64,000 nucleotides of DNA from JABGQS01 sp963674545 (GCA_963674545.2 CAXXFB010000001.1:3038001-3102000); one strand, 5' to 3'; numbered from the stretch's first letter, positions 32,268-41,453 are shown. A program made the numbers and translations. The notes: a model not told the origin generated them from the letters alone.

Positions 32268-32789
32268 GTGCATATGCTTAACAGTGAGAAAGAGATTTAT
32301 ACATCGTACACTCTGCACGTTGACACGGTATACAGGGTATGCCGTATGTTTTTCGGAGCAAAGGAGCAGGATGCGGAGGACGCTGTACAGACCACTTTTC
32401 TTAAAAGGATGAAGACTAACAAGAGTTTCGAAAGCCTGGAGCACGAGAAGGCTTGGCTTATTGTTGTTGCTTCCAACGTATGCAGAGACATGCTGAGAAG
32501 AAAAGAGAGAAGCAATATTAGCATAGAAGGCATGCAGTTTGAAGCACAGACGGCGGATGAAAGCGACGAGATGCTAGAATACGTAATGGCGTTGCCGCAG
32601 AAATATAAAACGGCGCTTTATATGCACTATTATGAGGATTACTCCTGCGAGAAGATTGCCACAACGATGGGAAAGTCGCAGGGAACTATATGGAATTACT
32701 TGCATGTGGGAAGAAAATTCATCAAGGATATGATGGAAAAAGCAGATGATGAAAGGGCAGTCTTAGCAAAGACTGAACGCAGGGAATGA
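32268..32789 (+). CDS. Sigma-70 family (ECF) sigma factor
   Basis: A 173-residue sigma factor with region 2 (A-E-D-A-V-Q-T-T-F-L-K and K-A-W-L-I-V-V-A-S-N-V-C-R-D) and region 4 (L-P-Q-K-Y-K-T-A-L-Y-M-H-Y-Y-E-D-Y-S-C-E-K-I-A). GTG 32268 has the better spacing to GGAAGAAAG; ATG at 32274 is the alternative. Its end overlaps by 4 bases a giant membrane protein with a small cytoplasmic part and RsgI-like outside domains, its likely anti-sigma factor. Confidence 0.87.
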   Translation: MHMLNSEKEIYTSYTLHVDTVYRVCRMFFGAKEQDAEDAVQTTFLKRMKTNKSFESLEHEKAWLIVVASNVCRDMLRRKERSNISIEGMQFEAQTADESDEMLEYVMALPQKYKTALYMHYYEDYSCEKIATTMGKSQGTIWNYLHVGRKFIKDMMEKADDERAVLAKTERRE

Positions 32790-35716
32790 GCGATATCAAG
32801 AGGGCATTTGAAAAACTGGATAGCCATAAGTTGTCGGATGATAAAAAGCAGCAGATATTCGATAACATAATTGATAAGCATCGGCAGAGGCGTTCCTTTA
32901 GGAAAAAGCTGTTTACTATCGGTGCGCCGGTCCTAGCCGCTTGTGTTATTGCTGCGGCTGCTTTCATATTGCCCGGCGTTATTACTCCCGGCCAACAGCC
33001 GACAGACATGGTGATAATTGACAGACCCCAGAATGACTCAGCTGATTCCAGCATGCTGATGGCGCAAGGCCCGCAAGTGGTGTCTACAGTCGTAATGAGC
33101 CTTAATCCGGTAGTCAAATTCGGTCTTGATGCAAACAGCAATGTAGTTGAAGTACAGGGTATGGATGAGGATGGCGAAAGACTGGTGCAAGGTATTGATT
33201 TTGCGGGCCTGTCTTTCGAGAACGCTGCGATAGTCGTTGTAAACCAGCTTCTGCTAAACGACTACATCAGCTCCGGAGTGTCACAGGCGCAGATCACCGT
33301 TTCGCTGGACAGCGAGCAGGCGGGGATGGATACGCTGAATGTGCTAACGGACACTATAACGACAGCGGCAGCTCAGCACAAAATAGACGTAAACGTTACA
33401 CCATCGCAGGAGACAAAGCAGCTTTCGATAGTGCTGACCGGAGACGGCGACAGCACACAGGCAGCTACAGATGCGGGACCGGTGACAGTACAGTATATAC
33501 AGGGAGTTGGCGGTACTGTAGAATCTGTGCATGCGCACAGGCAAGACGGCAGCGAGATGATAGATTCTGTTGATTTTGCCGATATGCCGTTCAGAGAAGC
33601 GGTGCTTTACAGCGTAAACGACCTTATAAGACAGGGCGTTATAAATGATGAGGGCGAAAGTGAAATACTTTTCAACATAGGAACGACAGATGAGATGATG
33701 TCTGCAGGCTTTAAATATTTGACGCAGCTTTTGTTGACGCAGGCAGGACTTTCGCTCGAGGTGTTGGGTACTGATGAGGCAGGCGTTTTTGGGCTTGCCT
33801 TATCAGAAAACACTTCGGACGAAAAGGCTCAGCTCACAATGTCGAAGATACTCGATCCAAAGGTTCACAAGAATATATCCGAACTTACTAAAACACAGAA
33901 GGATATACTTGAGTTCGTATATACTGCTGAGCAGATAGAAGAGATATTTGCAATAAGGTATTGGGTAGTTGTGCCTAATCTTGTAGGGATGCAGGAAGCA
34001 AAGGCGGTGGAAATGCTCGAAAAGATGGGCATAGTGCCGATGGTGACAAGGGAGTATAATGAAGACTATGCTCAGTTTGAAGCGGGAACAGTTTTTCTCC
34101 AGGATATGACGGCAGGGGCTATGGTTGAAAAAGGGGCACGTTTTGCAGTGTCTGTGCTTGGAAGCAACCCGAGTCCGCTTGGTGACGGATGGACATCCAG
34201 CGTACATAGCGACCTTGATTTTGCAGGCGGCGCAATTGTAAGCACGCAGTATGAAAAATACGACAGTTCGACAGGCGATATATATATAAGGATAACAAAC
34301 CAAAACGAAAACGAGACGCTTTTGTATGACACCGATTACACACTTGAAAGACTGTATGAAGGCGAATGGTACAGTGCGGTTTGCACGCAGTGTTCCGAGC
34401 CTGCAGCAAGGCAGCTTGGACCGATGGAGACAACAGGGGAGAGGATCGGCCTTGGATTTGCAGGCGGGCTTGCGGACGGACATTACAGGATAGTAAAGCA
34501 GCTTGGACAAAACAAGTACAGCGCACAGTTTGACATAGAAAAGGGCGGTTACAACGAAAGAATGCTCTCGGGATATCTGCCTATTGATGAGCTTCCGGCA
34601 GAGTATACCGTCGAGACGGCATTGCAGAACGGCGATTTTACAGAGGATAGCGCAGGCGGAGCAGCCAACGAAGAAAGATTGGAAGCATTTCTGAAAACTG
34701 CCGGAGAAAACATACCGTGCAAGCTGAGGATAACGCATTTTACACAGGACGGCTATGCAGTGGTTGAAGATGTGGTGTTTACCGGCAAGTATTACTATGT
34801 GCAGACAGATGACTCAAGAGCCGCTGTGCAGCCTAAAGAGACCTCTGTTTCGAGATACAGCTACATAATGCTGTATACAGACGGCGCAAAGACTGGTATA
34901 ATGCTGGCTAACAACTATATAAAGATGCCTGTAGGCGGTGAATATGCAAACACCCAAGGGTATGTGCTGCTGGATGATATACAGATATTAAACGACGCAG
35001 ATGCGGCTAAAGAGAAGGTGATCGCTCTGATGGATGAGAAAGCTCCTCTTAAAGTATATAGCCCGGACGGACTTAAATTCGTTTCATATTTGCAGGGTAA
35101 AAAGACCGTTAACTATGAGGTGGATGCGCAGAGCCAGTATGGCAGCGGGATAATACTCCCTGATGACTGTGCAGAAGTCGTGGCGCTTGAATGGAGAGAC
35201 GACAGCGTTGTGGTAATAACGTACAGGAAGCTGGAAGGCGGTTATTCACGCATTGCATTCGATGTGAACATTCAGGGCTTCACCCAAGTCAGTGAGCAGG
35301 AGAATGCAGGTATTGGCACTGTAGACGAAGATTATTTCACGCAGGACGATATGCAGGAATTGACGCATGAGTTCATAAGCAATATAAGCGGATTTTCGCT
35401 TTTGCTGGAAGATGGAACAGGAAAAGTTGACTACAGCATAAATGTGAATGAAGCTGTTATTACGAAAATGCAGCCGGGAAGCGAACCGGACGTACAGACG
35501 GTCGCATGGGATGAGCAGACGTGGAATGGATTTATAGAGAAGATCGTCGGGCTGGGAGTGCTTGACTGGAATCTGGTTTATGACGGGCCTGCCGGCGGAA
35601 CCGAGTGGACACTGGAGATAGCCGGAGGGGCTCAGAGCTTTATGAGCATGGGCAGAGGCGGATTCCCGAGCCAGTTTGACGGACTGACGGCTATAATGGA
35701 TGAGTATTTTTCGTAG
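32786..35716 (+). CDS. RsgI-like multidomain membrane protein, probable anti-sigma wall sensor
   Basis: A 976-residue single-pass protein. Residues 1-40 are cytoplasmic and basic, as in anti-sigma factors; 41-66 cross the membrane. Outside are two domains resembling the RsgI middle domain (about 100-206, with S-L-N-P-V-V-K-F-G-L-D and D-E-D-G-E-R-L; and about 232-342), one PASTA domain (394-458, V-P-N-L-V-G-M ... G-A-R-F-A-V-S-V), an Ig-like domain (about 470-586), a DUF4362-like domain (about 605-735), and an unassigned C-terminus. PASTA domains bind peptidoglycan fragments. The gene overlaps the sigma factor by 4 bases and VanW follows. Domain names are from memory of patterns. Confidence 0.78.
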   Translation: MSDIKRAFEKLDSHKLSDDKKQQIFDNIIDKHRQRRSFRKKLFTIGAPVLAACVIAAAAFILPGVITPGQQPTDMVIIDRPQNDSADSSMLMAQGPQVVSTVVMSLNPVVKFGLDANSNVVEVQGMDEDGERLVQGIDFAGLSFENAAIVVVNQLLLNDYISSGVSQAQITVSLDSEQAGMDTLNVLTDTITTAAAQHKIDVNVTPSQETKQLSIVLTGDGDSTQAATDAGPVTVQYIQGVGGTVESVHAHRQDGSEMIDSVDFADMPFREAVLYSVNDLIRQGVINDEGESEILFNIGTTDEMMSAGFKYLTQLLLTQAGLSLEVLGTDEAGVFGLALSENTSDEKAQLTMSKILDPKVHKNISELTKTQKDILEFVYTAEQIEEIFAIRYWVVVPNLVGMQEAKAVEMLEKMGIVPMVTREYNEDYAQFEAGTVFLQDMTAGAMVEKGARFAVSVLGSNPSPLGDGWTSSVHSDLDFAGGAIVSTQYEKYDSSTGDIYIRITNQNENETLLYDTDYTLERLYEGEWYSAVCTQCSEPAARQLGPMETTGERIGLGFAGGLADGHYRIVKQLGQNKYSAQFDIEKGGYNERMLSGYLPIDELPAEYTVETALQNGDFTEDSAGGAANEERLEAFLKTAGENIPCKLRITHFTQDGYAVVEDVVFTGKYYYVQTDDSRAAVQPKETSVSRYSYIMLYTDGAKTGIMLANNYIKMPVGGEYANTQGYVLLDDIQILNDADAAKEKVIALMDEKAPLKVYSPDGLKFVSYLQGKKTVNYEVDAQSQYGSGIILPDDCAEVVALEWRDDSVVVITYRKLEGGYSRIAFDVNIQGFTQVSEQENAGIGTVDEDYFTQDDMQELTHEFISNISGFSLLLEDGTGKVDYSINVNEAVITKMQPGSEPDVQTVAWDEQTWNGFIEKIVGLGVLDWNLVYDGPAGGTEWTLEIAGGAQSFMSMGRGGFPSQFDGLTAIMDEYFS

Positions 35717-35784
35717 TACGGCGGTTGATAGGGGAGCCGCCGGGAAGTATGATTAAAAAGTATATTAAGTGAGTGGAAAGAAAA

Positions 35785-37593
35785 ATGAACAAGAACAAAG
35801 CTAGTAACAAAAAGAAAGCCGGTATAATCGGCGGGGCAGCCGCAGGGCTTGTAGTACTTATAGGGGCAGCTGTCGCTATCATTATGCTGGGCGGAGCAGG
35901 AAGGATACCTGAAGACAGGATAGACCGGGTCGTTGATTACGGGACTGTCACACAGGGCGTAAGCGTGAACGGCATAGATATATCCGGCATGACCGGTGAA
36001 CAGGCATATGAAGCTACAGCCGGACTGGATGAAGAGCTTTTAGCTTCTGCTGTGTTTGATATGGACGTTGACGGAGAGGTGATACAGCTTGATGCGGAAT
36101 ACTTCGGGCTGTATACGGATTACAGCGAAGTTATGGAACAGGCATTAGGCTTTGGACGAACAGGCAGCTTTGACGAGCGCAAGGAACAGACACAGACGGC
36201 AAATAGCACAGGTATGGCGTTTACTGTAAAGGTGTGCGCTGATGAAACGAAGATTGCCGCAGCGGCAGCGCTTTTCAAGAACGAGAATGACGTTGAAGCA
36301 TCAAGCGCCGGTTTCGAATTTATGCCATGGGGATATTTTAAAGAGGACGGCACGGCTTATGTACCGGATCTGGATGAATATATGACCACGATGTCTAAAA
36401 AGAAGGAATTCGTGTATCCTGAAGGGCTGGCTGTTTTGGCACCGGAAGAGATGCCAGACGAAATAAGGTATCAGTATTATCACGCCAGCTATTATTACAG
36501 GGACAAGAACGACGGAGAGGCCTATATTCCAAAGGATGCGAATATAGCAAGGTTTAAGTATACACAGGAATCAAAAGGAATTGATATAGATGCACTTGGA
36601 CTGGCGGCAGCAGTAACAGCGGCTGTGGACAGTGCAGAATTCGGCGCAATAGAAGTGCCTGCGCAGTTTACACACACAGATACTTCTGTGGAGGATGCGA
36701 TGAATGATACCCGGATGCTGGCTTCCTGGACGTCTTACCTTAGTCATAATGATACAAGCAGGGTATATAACGTCGCAAAGCTTTCGAGCATTATCAACGG
36801 TATAATAATCCAACCGGGTGAAACATGGTCTATCAACGATGAAACCGGAAACAGGACATTTTCTGCAGGCTGGAAGGCTGCGCCCGGATATACAGACGGG
36901 GTATCTATAGATCAGGCAGGCGGCGGAGTGTGCCAGGTTTCGAGCACGCTGTATAACGCTTCTCTGAGAGCAGGACTGAATCAGACCGATGATATAAGCT
37001 CCAGAAGGCACTCGACGGTATCAGACTATATACCTATCGGACTTGATGCGACAATCAGCTCCGGAGGCCCTGACCTTGTTATAACTAATCCGTACGAGTA
37101 TCCAATATATATAGTTTCATATATGGACGGCGAAGAAAAAAACGTAACGGTTGAAATATACGGCAGGCCGCTCTTGAGCGAAGACGGCAAAGAGCTGATA
37201 TTTGATTTTAGCACAAAAGAGCTGGGCAAGGGCTCAGATCCTGATGTAAATTATGTTTATGATACTGCTGTGACACCCAGCCCGACAAACATCGCTATAC
37301 CCGCAGGAGGGTATGAGAAGGTCGGTAATGTGCAGGCAAAGAGGAATGCAGAAGTATATAAAACTGTTTATGACTTAGAAGGCAACGTTATCGTGGAAAA
37401 AACGCTGTATTACAAGCATACATATCCGCAGAAGACAGCGACGTATTACTGCAACTTCCCGCAGCCGCTGGTCTCGGGTGATCCGCTTGTGCCCGACCCG
37501 CCGCCTGCGCCGCCGACAGAAAACCCTGGTGACACGGGGGGAACAGGTGACACCGGAGGAACCGGAGATACTGGCGGGACGGACGGCACCTGA
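35785..37593 (+). CDS. VanW-family protein with PG_binding_4 domain
   Basis: A 602-residue membrane-anchored wall protein. After a basic start and one helix (about 15-38) comes a domain beginning G-V-S-V-N-G-I-D-I-S-G-M-T (PG_binding_4/YoaR type) and then VanW (about 325-460: W-S-I-N-D-E-T-G-N-R, G-G-G-V-C-Q-V-S-S-T-L-Y-N-A, R-R-H-S-T-V-S-D-Y). The tail is Pro-rich and ends in three G-D-T-G-G-T repeats. ATG 35785 is chosen since GGAAAG precedes it and the upstream GTG (35773) overlaps that site. VanW proteins belong to some glycopeptide-resistance clusters, but most are housekeeping wall proteins of unknown activity. Confidence 0.88.
   Translation: MNKNKASNKKKAGIIGGAAAGLVVLIGAAVAIIMLGGAGRIPEDRIDRVVDYGTVTQGVSVNGIDISGMTGEQAYEATAGLDEELLASAVFDMDVDGEVIQLDAEYFGLYTDYSEVMEQALGFGRTGSFDERKEQTQTANSTGMAFTVKVCADETKIAAAAALFKNENDVEASSAGFEFMPWGYFKEDGTAYVPDLDEYMTTMSKKKEFVYPEGLAVLAPEEMPDEIRYQYYHASYYYRDKNDGEAYIPKDANIARFKYTQESKGIDIDALGLAAAVTAAVDSAEFGAIEVPAQFTHTDTSVEDAMNDTRMLASWTSYLSHNDTSRVYNVAKLSSIINGIIIQPGETWSINDETGNRTFSAGWKAAPGYTDGVSIDQAGGGVCQVSSTLYNASLRAGLNQTDDISSRRHSTVSDYIPIGLDATISSGGPDLVITNPYEYPIYIVSYMDGEEKNVTVEIYGRPLLSEDGKELIFDFSTKELGKGSDPDVNYVYDTAVTPSPTNIAIPAGGYEKVGNVQAKRNAEVYKTVYDLEGNVIVEKTLYYKHTYPQKTATYYCNFPQPLVSGDPLVPDPPPAPPTENPGDTGGTGDTGGTGDTGGTDGT
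37528..37581 (+). repeat. Three tandem 18-bp repeats in the VanW gene
   Basis: Three in-frame 18-base units at 37528, 37546 and 37564 encode G-D-T-G-G-T each. They differ at third codon positions, so the protein repeat is kept while the DNA has diverged. Confidence 0.85.
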
Positions 37594-37661
37594 TAAATAA
37601 TGATGATCGGCCTCGCATAAAAAAGCATATGCAAACCACTACTACCCCTGAGGCTTATCAG

Positions 37662-37695
37662 AATACCGCACATGAGAGTGTGCGGTATTTATATA
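37662..37695 (+). terminator. Intrinsic terminator after VanW
   Basis: AATACCGCACA pairs perfectly with TGTGCGGTATT (loop TGAGAG), followed by a short T-run. Confidence 0.78.
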
Positions 37696-37710
37696 CCCTG
37701 ATTTGATATA

Positions 37711-37741
37711 TAAAAACAGCCCTCTGCAAAGACAGAGGGCT
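37711..37741 (-). terminator. Intrinsic terminator on the minus strand
   Basis: AGCCCTCTG pairs perfectly with CAGAGGGCT; the minus strand continues with GTTTTTA. It closes the operon of the small membrane peptide and the secreted PG-binding protein. Confidence 0.82.
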
Positions 37742-37757
37742 TACTGTTATTTTGTTT

Positions 37758-37865
37758 TCAGCGGAGAAGCGAGTATACCGTAAGCGATACGAACAGCAGC
37801 GCAAGCACTGCGAAAAGTACTCGTTTTAGTATACGCTTGTATTGCTGCTTTGTTCCTTTACTCAT
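37758..37865 (-). CDS. 35-residue single-helix membrane peptide
   Basis: A short ORF on the minus strand encodes 35 residues: a Lys/Arg-rich start (M-S-K-G-T-K-Q-Q-Y-K-R), one hydrophobic helix of about 18 residues, and a final Leu-Leu-Arg. Its ATG lies inside the last codons of the preceding secreted-protein gene (ATGAGTAA, an 8-base overlap), the classical arrangement for translational coupling, and a terminator follows 17 bases later. There is no independent ribosome site. I cannot assign a function. Confidence 0.6.
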   Translation of the reverse strand: MSKGTKQQYKRILKRVLFAVLALLFVSLTVYSLLR

Positions 37866-38940
37866 CTTTATATTTCAGAGGCTCGCCGGCTGCCCGCAGC
37901 ACCATTCTTTCATGCTCTTTATCGGAGAATCCATAGACATGTGAGAAGCTGCCGGAGAAATAAAGGCATGTGTGCCCGGCCATTGTGTTATCTGATATCG
38001 TATCTTCTCCCTGAGCATTGCCGAAAAGTGACGCAGCGTAGGACGTGCCGCCTATAGTTACTAAGACAGAGCGCTTTTCCCAGTTGGGGACACCTCCAAA
38101 ACAGTCAATATACTTGTCATATTCTTCGGCATTTGGCGATTCGACCTCTGCATGGTTGGTACCGCCCGTACGTGTCATCTGGAAAGTGTCACCTGTGTTA
38201 TAGTCTGTAATGGTTACTGTTTCTCCGACAGGGAATGCCGGGTCTATCACAGTGAACCAGTCGGCAAGCTCTCCGTTTGTCGGCGTTCCATCTAGAGAAG
38301 GCCCGGATGTAACGTGGATCTCGGGGCTGAGCGGACTGCGTACTGCATCAAGGGCAAACAGCTTTTCAAACGTGGACGGGCCTATCTGACCGTCTACATC
38401 AAGAGAATTGCTCTCCTGGAAAAGTATCACGCCTTTTTCTGTCATGCTAAGGAAACGGCCTGTGGGACGGTAGTTGAAATAGCCAAGATCTCGAAGCCGC
38501 TGCTGAACGAGGACTACCTCTACGCTGTCTACGCCAGCCATAAGCAGCTCTGAAGCTTTGCTGATCGTTTTCGCTGCCGTTGCAAGCTCGGTACCGGCGC
38601 TGTCCAGAAGGACAAAGGATATCTCCTGACCAATCATATCTTCGCTGATGCTGCATGTGAAAACGACAGTGCCTTCTTCGCCGTCTGCGATATCGTCGCC
38701 GGTGGGGACAGTATTAGTATTTTCCCCGCATGTGTATTCTATTGTGTATCCTGAAAGTTGTGCGCCGCTGTCGTTTTTGATGGTAGCGGTGAATTCCACC
38801 TGGCCTGCTTCGGAAAGAGTATCTTTATCCGACGCTATGCTGAGCTCTACGTCAGCAGCATATGCCACACCTGTCATACCAAATACAGCGGTAACTGCAA
38901 AAGCCACTACAATAATAAGAGAAAAAATCTTTTTCATCAT
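37858..38940 (-). CDS. Secreted peptidoglycan-binding protein
   Basis: A 360-residue exported protein: signal peptide cleaved near AYA, an Ig-like beta domain (about 30-128), a PG_binding_1 domain (about 140-200) and a C-terminal domain of about 130 residues with a M-T-R-T-G-G-T-N-H-A-E-V-E opening and a G-H-T-C-L-Y-F-S-G-S-F-S-H block. I recall this C-terminal pattern (two His-containing motifs) from other clostridial PG-binding proteins, but its activity is unknown; the conserved His residues would allow metal-dependent or acid-base catalysis. It is upstream of and overlaps the 35-residue membrane peptide. Confidence 0.82.
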   Translation of the reverse strand: MMKKIFSLIIVVAFAVTAVFGMTGVAYAADVELSIASDKDTLSEAGQVEFTATIKNDSGAQLSGYTIEYTCGENTNTVPTGDDIADGEEGTVVFTCSISEDMIGQEISFVLLDSAGTELATAAKTISKASELLMAGVDSVEVVLVQQRLRDLGYFNYRPTGRFLSMTEKGVILFQESNSLDVDGQIGPSTFEKLFALDAVRSPLSPEIHVTSGPSLDGTPTNGELADWFTVIDPAFPVGETVTITDYNTGDTFQMTRTGGTNHAEVESPNAEEYDKYIDCFGGVPNWEKRSVLVTIGGTSYAASLFGNAQGEDTISDNTMAGHTCLYFSGSFSHVYGFSDKEHERMVLRAAGEPLKYKDE

Positions 38941-39014
38941 TTACCTCTCCTGTTGTATTCAACGGTATTTTATCACAAACTGTCAGAAAAGTATACCCGG
39001 CATTGCAACTAAAA

Positions 39015-39506
39015 TCAGCTTTGTTCGCTTTGCTTTGAATCTACCAACGTGAAGGTAATACCGTCTTCTATGACGACGTCTACTATTTGATAAACTCGTT
39101 TGCCGTCATCAAGCTCTGCACGGACTGTGATAGTCGCTTCGGTCATCGGAAGCTCGTTGTCTTCTGAACCAGGTTCGGGCATCCAGTATACCGAAGCCAG
39201 GACGTCATCTTCGAATATTTCCAAGTCGCTGACACCAAGCTCTAGTTTTTCTGTTCCGATGCCCGGCAGATCTCCGAAAATATAGAGCGCCCCTTTGCTG
39301 CAGCTGAAGGAGAGTTTTTCAAAGTCGTCAATGACAGGCACAAGAAACAGGCCGCCAGCCCGGCTCATAGCATAGCTGAACATCTGGGCTGTGTCTATTA
39401 TCTGTGCGTATTCTTCTTCAGGATTTTTGGAGCACCCTACTGCTGCTGAAGCGGCAAGGATGACTGCAAGAAGCAAAACCGTTAATTTTTTAATATTCAT
39501 TTTCAC
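39015..39506 (-). CDS. Lipoprotein of unknown function
   Basis: A 163-residue lipoprotein with lipobox AAVGC and a soluble, acidic C-terminal domain of about 130 residues without a family I recognise. Its ATG overlaps the stop of the YhhN-family gene by 4 bases, so it is expressed with it. Confidence 0.7.
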   Translation of the reverse strand: MKMNIKKLTVLLLAVILAASAAVGCSKNPEEEYAQIIDTAQMFSYAMSRAGGLFLVPVIDDFEKLSFSCSKGALYIFGDLPGIGTEKLELGVSDLEIFEDDVLASVYWMPEPGSEDNELPMTEATITVRAELDDGKRVYQIVDVVIEDGITFTLVDSKQSEQS

Positions 39507-40177
39507 ACTCCGAAAGTCAGCACGGATAGTGCAAGCAGCATCTGTGCGCTGTAGTATAGTGAAAGATTGACCGCCCGGAGCTGCTTAGGTGAGCCTTTCT
39601 GGAAGATGACGAACGCAAGCACGATATCTGAAGCAAGAAACAGAACAGCGCCTGTGGATATCAAAGCGGTCGTAATGGTATTAAAGCCGCCTTTGTATAT
39701 CGAAGAGAGCGCCATAACGAACATGAACATTATAATAAGCAGGTACGCAAGGACGGGTATTTTCATTTTACCAAGGTCAAGCTTAACACGGGTATAGGCA
39801 AATATCGCGGCTGCAACGAGAACCACATACAGCACGACGTCTATCCACAGAAAGCCGACGAACCGCAGGAACGTGACTCCGTAGATTATCTGACCGACGA
39901 GAAAAGAAACGAGCCCAAGTATGAAAAACAAGGACTTGTCTACGTACACAAGCAGTATGTCACCGATCATGCCGAAGACAAGCGCAGCTATCACCCAAGC
40001 GCCGTAGCTGGCAGGCGTGCCGGTGGATATAAATGCGCTTACGCCTATTGCTATGAAAAGAAGCGAGGCTGTCATTTTCGTGAATACGTATTTGTTTTTA
40101 ACCCAGCGGTATTCAGTAGAGATGTAGAAAGGAAGCCAAAGAGCAAGGAGTATAGCAAGAATTACAGGTGTCCACAT
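39503..40177 (-). CDS. YhhN/TMEM86-family membrane protein
   Basis: A 224-residue protein with about eight membrane helices and the YhhN pattern (G-M-I-G-D-I-L-L near residue 72, and L-F-L-A-S-D-I-V-L-A-F near 180, each with a conserved Asp). The eukaryotic relative TMEM86B is a lysoplasmalogenase, so a role in plasmalogen-type ether lipids, which many Clostridia make, is possible. It is coupled to a small lipoprotein gene by a 4-base overlap. Confidence 0.82.
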   Translation of the reverse strand: MWTPVILAILLALWLPFYISTEYRWVKNKYVFTKMTASLLFIAIGVSAFISTGTPASYGAWVIAALVFGMIGDILLVYVDKSLFFILGLVSFLVGQIIYGVTFLRFVGFLWIDVVLYVVLVAAAIFAYTRVKLDLGKMKIPVLAYLLIIMFMFVMALSSIYKGGFNTITTALISTGAVLFLASDIVLAFVIFQKGSPKQLRAVNLSLYYSAQMLLALSVLTFGV

Positions 40178-40215
40178 AGTTAAGTAACCTCCATTATATA
40201 TTTATGGGTTGTCTC

Positions 40216-40346
40216 AGATTGGTGCAAACGCTATTTTTGCATAGCAAAAAAGGCTTACTGTATCAGCTTTATTTGCAAAAACTTCGGTGAATAAGCTATT
40301 CTACCTTACCTTTTGCAAATTGCGCTTCCTTGTCTTGCGCCAATCT
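40216..40346. repeat. 131-bp imperfect palindromic element
   Basis: The ends AGATTGGTGCAA (40216-40227) and TTGCGCCAATCT (40335-40346) pair over 12 bases with one G-U. Inside are a hairpin GCTAT/ATAGC and a second stem based on AGCTTTATT/AATAAGCT. It fills most of the gap between apbE and the YhhN gene and has no ORF. It may be a small repeat element or a structured RNA. Confidence 0.5.
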
Positions 40347-40382
40347 TAAAAAAACCGGAGCTGTAGTACAGTCCATGTTTAA

Positions 40383-41453
40383 TTACTCGTTTGTTGCTCC
40401 GCCGAGGTCACGCAGGTATTGCGCCATGCCGTCTGACAAAACTATTTCTCCATTTGCCATCACCCAAAGAGCCTCGACTCCGTCCATACTGCGCACGAAG
40501 CTCTGTGATTCCTCGGGCGGCATTATGAACAGCGCTGTAGAGAGCGCATCCGCCTGTGTGGAGTTTTGCGTTATAACTGTGACGCTCTTGTAGTATAGCG
40601 CAGGCATAAGCGTGGAAGGGTCTATGATATGGTGATAGTCTATGCCGTCCACTGTGTAGTAGCGCTCGTATATCCCGCTGGTTACAACCGATAAAGAATC
40701 TATATATGCTGCGTCTAGTATGTTCTCTTCGCTAAGCGAATACGCAAGAGCGCTGTCCGGGTCTTTGATGCCGACGCCCCATTTAGTGCGTCCGTTAACA
40801 GGAGCGCCGATAGCCCGTACGTTTCCGCCGGCGCTTATAAGAACGTGGTCGATACCCAGCTCGATAAGGCGCTGGGCTGCGTACTGTGTGGCAAAACCTT
40901 TTGCGATTGCGCCTACGTCTATACTCATGCCTTCCTCAATCAGCACTGTGCTTGCTTGTTCATCGATTATTATCTTGTCAATATCGCAGTGCTGCGATGC
41001 TTCTTCCAGCAGATCCATAGGCGGAAGCTGGGCATTCCCCGGGTCTTCTATGCCTGCCGTTCGGTAGTCATGCCAGATGCTCAAGACGGGGCCGAGAGCC
41101 ACGTTGACTGCGCCGTCAGTCGCCGCATACCACTGCTTTGCTTCAAGCAGGAGATCTATGATAGGCCTGTCTACCTCAACGGTCTTTCCTGCATTGTCAT
41201 TTATAGTTTTTATGTTGTTTATGCCTTCGTAGTCGTTGTATATATCGAAGAGTTTATTAAGATATTCAAAATCCTTATATATGCTGCTTGCGGTTTCTGT
41301 AAAGGAAGACGAGCTAGTATCGTATGCGGAAATGGAAACTATTGTGTCGAAAGTGCCGAGAAACTGAGTCTCGTATTGATTCAGGTTCTGGGTGCAGCCT
41401 GTGATGCTGAAAAGCGCTATAGCTGCTAATATTATTATGATAGCTTTTCTCAT
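40383..41453 (-). CDS. apbE: ApbE, FAD:protein FMN transferase (lipoprotein)
   Basis: A 356-residue lipoprotein (lipobox SITGC) of the ApbE family, which attaches FMN covalently to Ser/Thr of exported or membrane redox proteins. Family elements are F-D-T-I-V-S-I-S-A-Y near the start, the D-V-G-A-I-A-K-G-F-A loop (about 187-196), S-A-G-G-N-V-R-A-I-G, and the late T-Q-A-D-A-L-S-T-A-L-F. It overlaps the upstream Gx-family gene by 4 bases. No flavin-acceptor protein is recognisable in the window, so its target lies elsewhere or is unrecognised. Confidence 0.93.
   Translation of the reverse strand: MRKAIIIILAAIALFSITGCTQNLNQYETQFLGTFDTIVSISAYDTSSSSFTETASSIYKDFEYLNKLFDIYNDYEGINNIKTINDNAGKTVEVDRPIIDLLLEAKQWYAATDGAVNVALGPVLSIWHDYRTAGIEDPGNAQLPPMDLLEEASQHCDIDKIIIDEQASTVLIEEGMSIDVGAIAKGFATQYAAQRLIELGIDHVLISAGGNVRAIGAPVNGRTKWGVGIKDPDSALAYSLSEENILDAAYIDSLSVVTSGIYERYYTVDGIDYHHIIDPSTLMPALYYKSVTVITQNSTQADALSTALFIMPPEESQSFVRSMDGVEALWVMANGEIVLSDGMAQYLRDLGGATNE

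Noticed and set aside
37528..37581. CRISPR-like short repeats
   Set aside because: They are in-frame codon repeats (G-D-T-G-G-T) in the VanW gene without spacers.
35785..37593. Vancomycin-resistance cluster suggested by VanW
   Set aside because: No VanH/A/X, VanS/R or ligase genes are present; VanW domains are common in ordinary clostridial wall proteins.
37388..37673. Two ORFs on the minus strand at the end of the VanW gene
   Set aside because: They are produced by the repetitive GC-rich tail of VanW read backwards and lack ribosome sites.
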